A DNA stretch of 42,618 nucleotides from Phenylobacterium sp. (GTDB lineage Bacteria > Pseudomonadota > Alphaproteobacteria > Caulobacterales > Caulobacteraceae), in assembly GCF_030697925.1 (NCBI RefSeq), contig NZ_JAUYOJ010000060.1, forward strand, positions 1 through 42,618, given 5' to 3'. This document shows, piece after piece, positions 40,137 through 42,618 of this stretch. Both the position numbers and the translations under genes were made by a program. The notes beneath the pieces were generated by a model that worked only from the letters and a program-made list of their open reading frames with translations, was not told the origin of the DNA and did no database searches. How positions within the stretch are numbered: position 1 is the first letter of the stretch; each line of letters opens with the position of its first letter.

Positions 40137-40259
40137 GTGCAGGGCAACAAGCCAGTGGTGCCGGGATGGGTGATCGCGCTCGTGATCGCGCTGATGTCCG
40201 GCGGGGTCAGCGCCCTGGCGGTTTGGTTCCTGAGCGAGAGGGCCACCAAGGGCGGATAG
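40137..40259 (+). CDS. 40-residue single-span membrane peptide
   Basis: The GTG at 40137 has GGGAG 8-12 bases upstream. The product is a short head (QGNKPVVPG), one transmembrane helix (WVIALVIALMSGGVSALAVWFL) and a charged tail SERATKGG. No family recognised. Helix and ribosome site favour a real small gene; longer in-frame starts run through the tRNA and are rejected. Confidence 0.5.
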   Translation: MQGNKPVVPGWVIALVIALMSGGVSALAVWFLSERATKGG

Positions 40260-40318
40260 GCGCTCACGCGGTCGCGGTCCTTTACGGGCCGGAAAACATT
40301 CGCGGTTAGGCTGGCGCC

Positions 40319-40663
40319 ATGACCGATCCCATCGTCCGCACCGAGCGACGATCGCTGGTCAGGCAGCGGACCCTCCTGCGCGGCCGGATCTGCTATGGCC
40401 CCAGTCACGTCATGTCGGTCGACTGCGGCATCCGGAACCTGACCACCCGCGGCGCCATGCTCCGCGTCCCCGCCGAGCAGGCGCTGCCGCCGAATTTCGC
40501 CCTGCTGCACATAAGTGACGCGGTGGCCTTCGATGCGCGCCTGACCTGGCGGCGCGGCGAGATGCTGGGCGTGCGCTTCGAAGGCAACCACGATCTGCGT
40601 GGGCCGGTCGACGAGCCGTTCCGCGCCCTGCGCGCCATCTGGGTGGCCCTGGCCTCGGCCTGA
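40319..40663 (+). CDS. single-domain PilZ protein
   Basis: This 114-residue PilZ-domain protein has an N-terminal basic motif RRSLVRQR (RxxxR type), D-C-G-I-R-N-L-T-T-R-G-A, corresponding to the (D/N)xSxxG c-di-GMP motif with Thr for Ser, and the closing LTWRRGEMLGVRFEG. Single-domain PilZ proteins bind c-di-GMP and act on partner proteins in motility or adhesion. It converges with another PilZ gene 25 bases away. Confidence 0.82.
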   Translation: MTDPIVRTERRSLVRQRTLLRGRICYGPSHVMSVDCGIRNLTTRGAMLRVPAEQALPPNFALLHISDAVAFDARLTWRRGEMLGVRFEGNHDLRGPVDEPFRALRAIWVALASA

Positions 40664-40688
40664 CCCGGGCTTTTCGGCTATTTGGCGG

Positions 40689-41036
40689 CTACTTGGCGGG
40701 CTGCAACGCGTCCCAGGTCTGGCGGATCTGCGCCAGGCTTTCGAGGGTGGAGGTGGCGACGTCATGGCGGCCATCGAAGGCCACGCCGCTCAGGTCGCCG
40801 CGGCGCCAGCGTAGCCGGGCCTCATAGACGATTCCGCCCTCCAGCTGCAGCAGCATGAAGCGGCCGGGCAGGGGATAGATCTGGGCGATCTTCAGCCGCG
40901 CACCACCCTGGCTCACATCGACGATGTGGCAGTCGGCCCACAGGCCGTTGTTCGTCCCATAGAAGGCGCGCGCGCGGAAGTTGGCCGCGACGCGGGGGTG
41001 GGCTCTACGTTCATGAAAGTCGAGGGCGTGGGTCAC
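40689..41036 (-). CDS. single-domain PilZ protein
   Basis: This 115-residue PilZ protein has RRAHPR near residues 10-15 and DVSQGGARL near 39-47, the two halves of the c-di-GMP site in canonical form, followed by EARLRWRRGDLSGVAFDG. It is a diverged paralogue of the convergent neighbour (both end in W-R-R-G-x-x-x-G-V). The better motifs suggest that this copy binds c-di-GMP more reliably. Confidence 0.85.
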   Translation of the reverse strand: MTHALDFHERRAHPRVAANFRARAFYGTNNGLWADCHIVDVSQGGARLKIAQIYPLPGRFMLLQLEGGIVYEARLRWRRGDLSGVAFDGRHDVATSTLESLAQIRQTWDALQPAK

Positions 41037-41175
41037 GAAGCTTGACTACACGGGAACGGTTTAGACCCCCTTAAGTTGGCGTGCGCGTATTGCCGCAGGG
41101 CGAGCCTCGCCAACCCGCGGGCGATCGGCCTATCTTCCGCTCCGCGCGGCCGGGTCGGCGGCGAATGGGGGACCC

Positions 41176-42483
41176 ATGGCGATCTTGCGGTATTTCCGGC
41201 TGCTCTATGTCCAGGTGCTGGTCGGCATCGCGCTCGGCGTGGCCGTCGGAGCCCTGTGGCCCGATGTAGGGGTGGCGCTCAAGCCGCTGGGCGATGGTTT
41301 CATCAAGCTGATCAAGATGGCCGTGGCGCCGGTGATCTTCTGCACCATCGTCTCGGGCATCGCCCGGATGGGCGATATGAAGGCCTTCGGCCGGCTGGGC
41401 GCCAAGACGCTGATCTATTTCGAGGTGATCTCGACCTTCGCCCTGGTCCTGGGGCTGGTGGTGGGCAACCTGGTCAAACCCGGCGCGGGCTTCAACATCG
41501 ATCCCGCGACCCTCGATCCGTCCGTGGCCGCCGGTTATGTCGAGAAGGCCGCCCACGGCCAGAGCCTTCCCGACTACGTGCTCTCGTTGATCCCCGACGC
41601 CTTCTTCGCCGCCTTCGCCAGCGGAAACCTGCTGCAGGTGCTGGTGATCGCGGTCCTGACCGGGTTCGCCTGCTCGCGGCTGGGAGCGTTCGGAGACAAG
41701 GTGGCCGGCGTCCTGGAGGACGTCTCCAAGGTGTTCTTCTCGCTCATCCAGGTGGTGGTGCGACTGGCCCCTATCGGCGCCTTCGGGGCCATGGGCTTCA
41801 CCATCGGCAAGTACGGCCTGGAGGCCCTGGTCAAGCTGGGCGCGCTGGTGGCGACCTTCTACGGGACATCCCTGCTGTTCGTGCTGGTGATCCTGGGCCT
41901 CGTGGCGCTGGCCAGCGGGTTCTCGATCCTGAAGTTCCTGGCCTATATTCGCGAGGAACTGCTGATCGTGCTCGGCACCTCGTCGTCGGAATCCGTCCTG
42001 CCGCAGATGATCGACAAGATGCAGCGCCTGGGCGCGGGCAAGACCACGGTCGGCCTGGTCATCCCCACGGGCTATTCGTTCAATCTCGACGGCACCAACA
42101 TCTACATGACGCTCGCTACCCTGTTCCTGGCCCAGGCGACCAATATCGACCTGTCGTTGGCCCAGGAACTGAGCCTGCTGGGCGTGGCCATGCTGACCTC
42201 CAAGGGCGCCAGCGGCGTCACCGGGGCCGGCTTCATCACGCTCGCCGCCACCCTGGCGGTCGTGCCCGACATCCCCATCGCCGCCCTGGCCCTGCTGGTC
42301 GGGGTGGACCGGTTCATGAGCGAGTGCCGGGCCCTGACCAACCTGGTCGGCAACGGGATCGCCACCCTGGTGGTCGCCCGCTGGGAGGGCGACCTGGACC
42401 GCGAGACCCTGGCCAGGGAACTCGCGCGCGGGCCGAGCGCCATGCCCGTGCCGGCGCCCGTGGCCACCGCGGCGGCCGACTAG
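41176..42483 (+). CDS. dctA: C4-dicarboxylate:cation symporter DctA
   Basis: This protein has 435 residues from the ATG at 41176 with GGGGGA upstream. It is a multi-span inner-membrane carrier of the DAACS family. Diagnostic blocks are [22 protein letters not shown], the serine-rich re-entrant loop [30 protein letters not shown] and [20 protein letters not shown], with the C-terminal [28 protein letters not shown]. It imports succinate, fumarate, malate and related acids with protons or sodium. Lone gene, with the IS5-type transposase end starting 18 bases past its stop. Confidence 0.95.
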   Translation: MAILRYFRLLYVQVLVGIALGVAVGALWPDVGVALKPLGDGFIKLIKMAVAPVIFCTIVSGIARMGDMKAFGRLGAKTLIYFEVISTFALVLGLVVGNLVKPGAGFNIDPATLDPSVAAGYVEKAAHGQSLPDYVLSLIPDAFFAAFASGNLLQVLVIAVLTGFACSRLGAFGDKVAGVLEDVSKVFFSLIQVVVRLAPIGAFGAMGFTIGKYGLEALVKLGALVATFYGTSLLFVLVILGLVALASGFSILKFLAYIREELLIVLGTSSSESVLPQMIDKMQRLGAGKTTVGLVIPTGYSFNLDGTNIYMTLATLFLAQATNIDLSLAQELSLLGVAMLTSKGASGVTGAGFITLAATLAVVPDIPIAALALLVGVDRFMSECRALTNLVGNGIATLVVARWEGDLDRETLARELARGPSAMPVPAPVATAAAD

Positions 42484-42501
42484 GTAGCGGTGACCATTTA
42501 G

Positions 42502-42618
42502 CTATTTGAGCCACAGCATGATGGCGGCGAGGGTGACGAAGCCCATGAAGGTGGACGCGAGCTTGTCGTATCGGGTTGCGATGCGCCGGAAGTGCTTGAT
42601 GCGGCTGAAGAAGCGTTC
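42502..42618 (-). mobile_element. IS5-family transposase, C-terminal end (cut by window edge)
   Basis: Reading the minus strand from the edge gives ERFFSRIKHFRRIATRYDKL, then ASTFMGFVTLAAIMLWLK and a stop at 42502-42504. This is the conserved tail of IS5-type DDE transposases, including the catalytic-region ERxxxxxKxFRRxATRYDK block. The element continues beyond the window. Its terminal repeat must lie within 42484-42501, directly after the dctA stop. Confidence 0.85.

Overview
The window is high-GC DNA whose codon use, GcvA- and CitE-type paralogue families, OprB porin, TonB receptor and paired single-domain PilZ genes fit a Gram-negative alphaproteobacterium. Caulobacteraceae (Phenylobacterium or Caulobacter) is my best guess, made by recall and not by a search. 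It is a chromosomal accessory region: two CoA-ester catabolic blocks, a short defence-like island, a 27-kb catabolic and transport cluster, then core-like genes (tRNA-Arg, PilZ, dctA) and an IS fragment at the right edge.

1-5.8 kb holds a minus-strand acyl-CoA operon (CitE-like lyase, MaoC hydratase, PaaG-like hydratase/isomerase, SDR, acyl-CoA dehydrogenase cut by the window edge) with a LysR gene upstream. A divergent acyl-CoA dehydrogenase follows, and after it a CaiB/BaiF CoA-transferase gene broken after 52 codons. 5.8-8.9 kb carries a small membrane protein, a fused MNT-HEPN protein and an AAA ATPase/DUF4143 protein preceded by three regularly spaced TTGGACG repeats. 9.0-12.1 kb is a CoA transferase plus CitE-like lyase pair, divergent from its own LysR gene.

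12.2-39.4 kb is the most interesting part. Four copies of a 39-bp element (25 of 39 positions identical, core TTGAAATCGACA) sit in the same orientation, each between the end of one gene block and the start of the next, at 12154, 22880, 26560 and 35349. They head (a) a D-arginine-dehydrogenase-like flavoenzyme, RidA, a second amine flavoenzyme, a KauB/PuuC-like aldehyde dehydrogenase, a LysR regulator and a Dpp/Opp-type peptide importer; (b) a NylB-like family S12 hydrolase, an OprB porin and a PepSY membrane protein; (c) a TonB-dependent receptor and a DUF4198 protein, with lysine-catabolic genes beyond; (d) an ABC-2 exporter. Each element contains a plausible -35 (TTGnCG) and -10 (TGAAAT) 17 bp apart, so I read it as a shared, regulated promoter that ties the blocks into one regulon.

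Inside this cluster the genes for lysine breakdown are nearly complete: a lysine-6-dehydrogenase/saccharopine-dehydrogenase-family enzyme, an ALDH7 aminoadipate-semialdehyde dehydrogenase, a DUF1338/HglS 2-oxoadipate decarboxylase and a D-2-hydroxyglutarate dehydrogenase, with a divergent Lrp/AsnC regulator. Only the 2-aminoadipate to 2-oxoadipate aminotransferase is absent. Together with outer-membrane uptake (TonB, OprB), an inner-membrane peptide importer and an amide hydrolase, the cluster looks like a system for importing and consuming a lysine- or omega-amino-acid-containing amide, peptide or metallophore. The substrate is inference.
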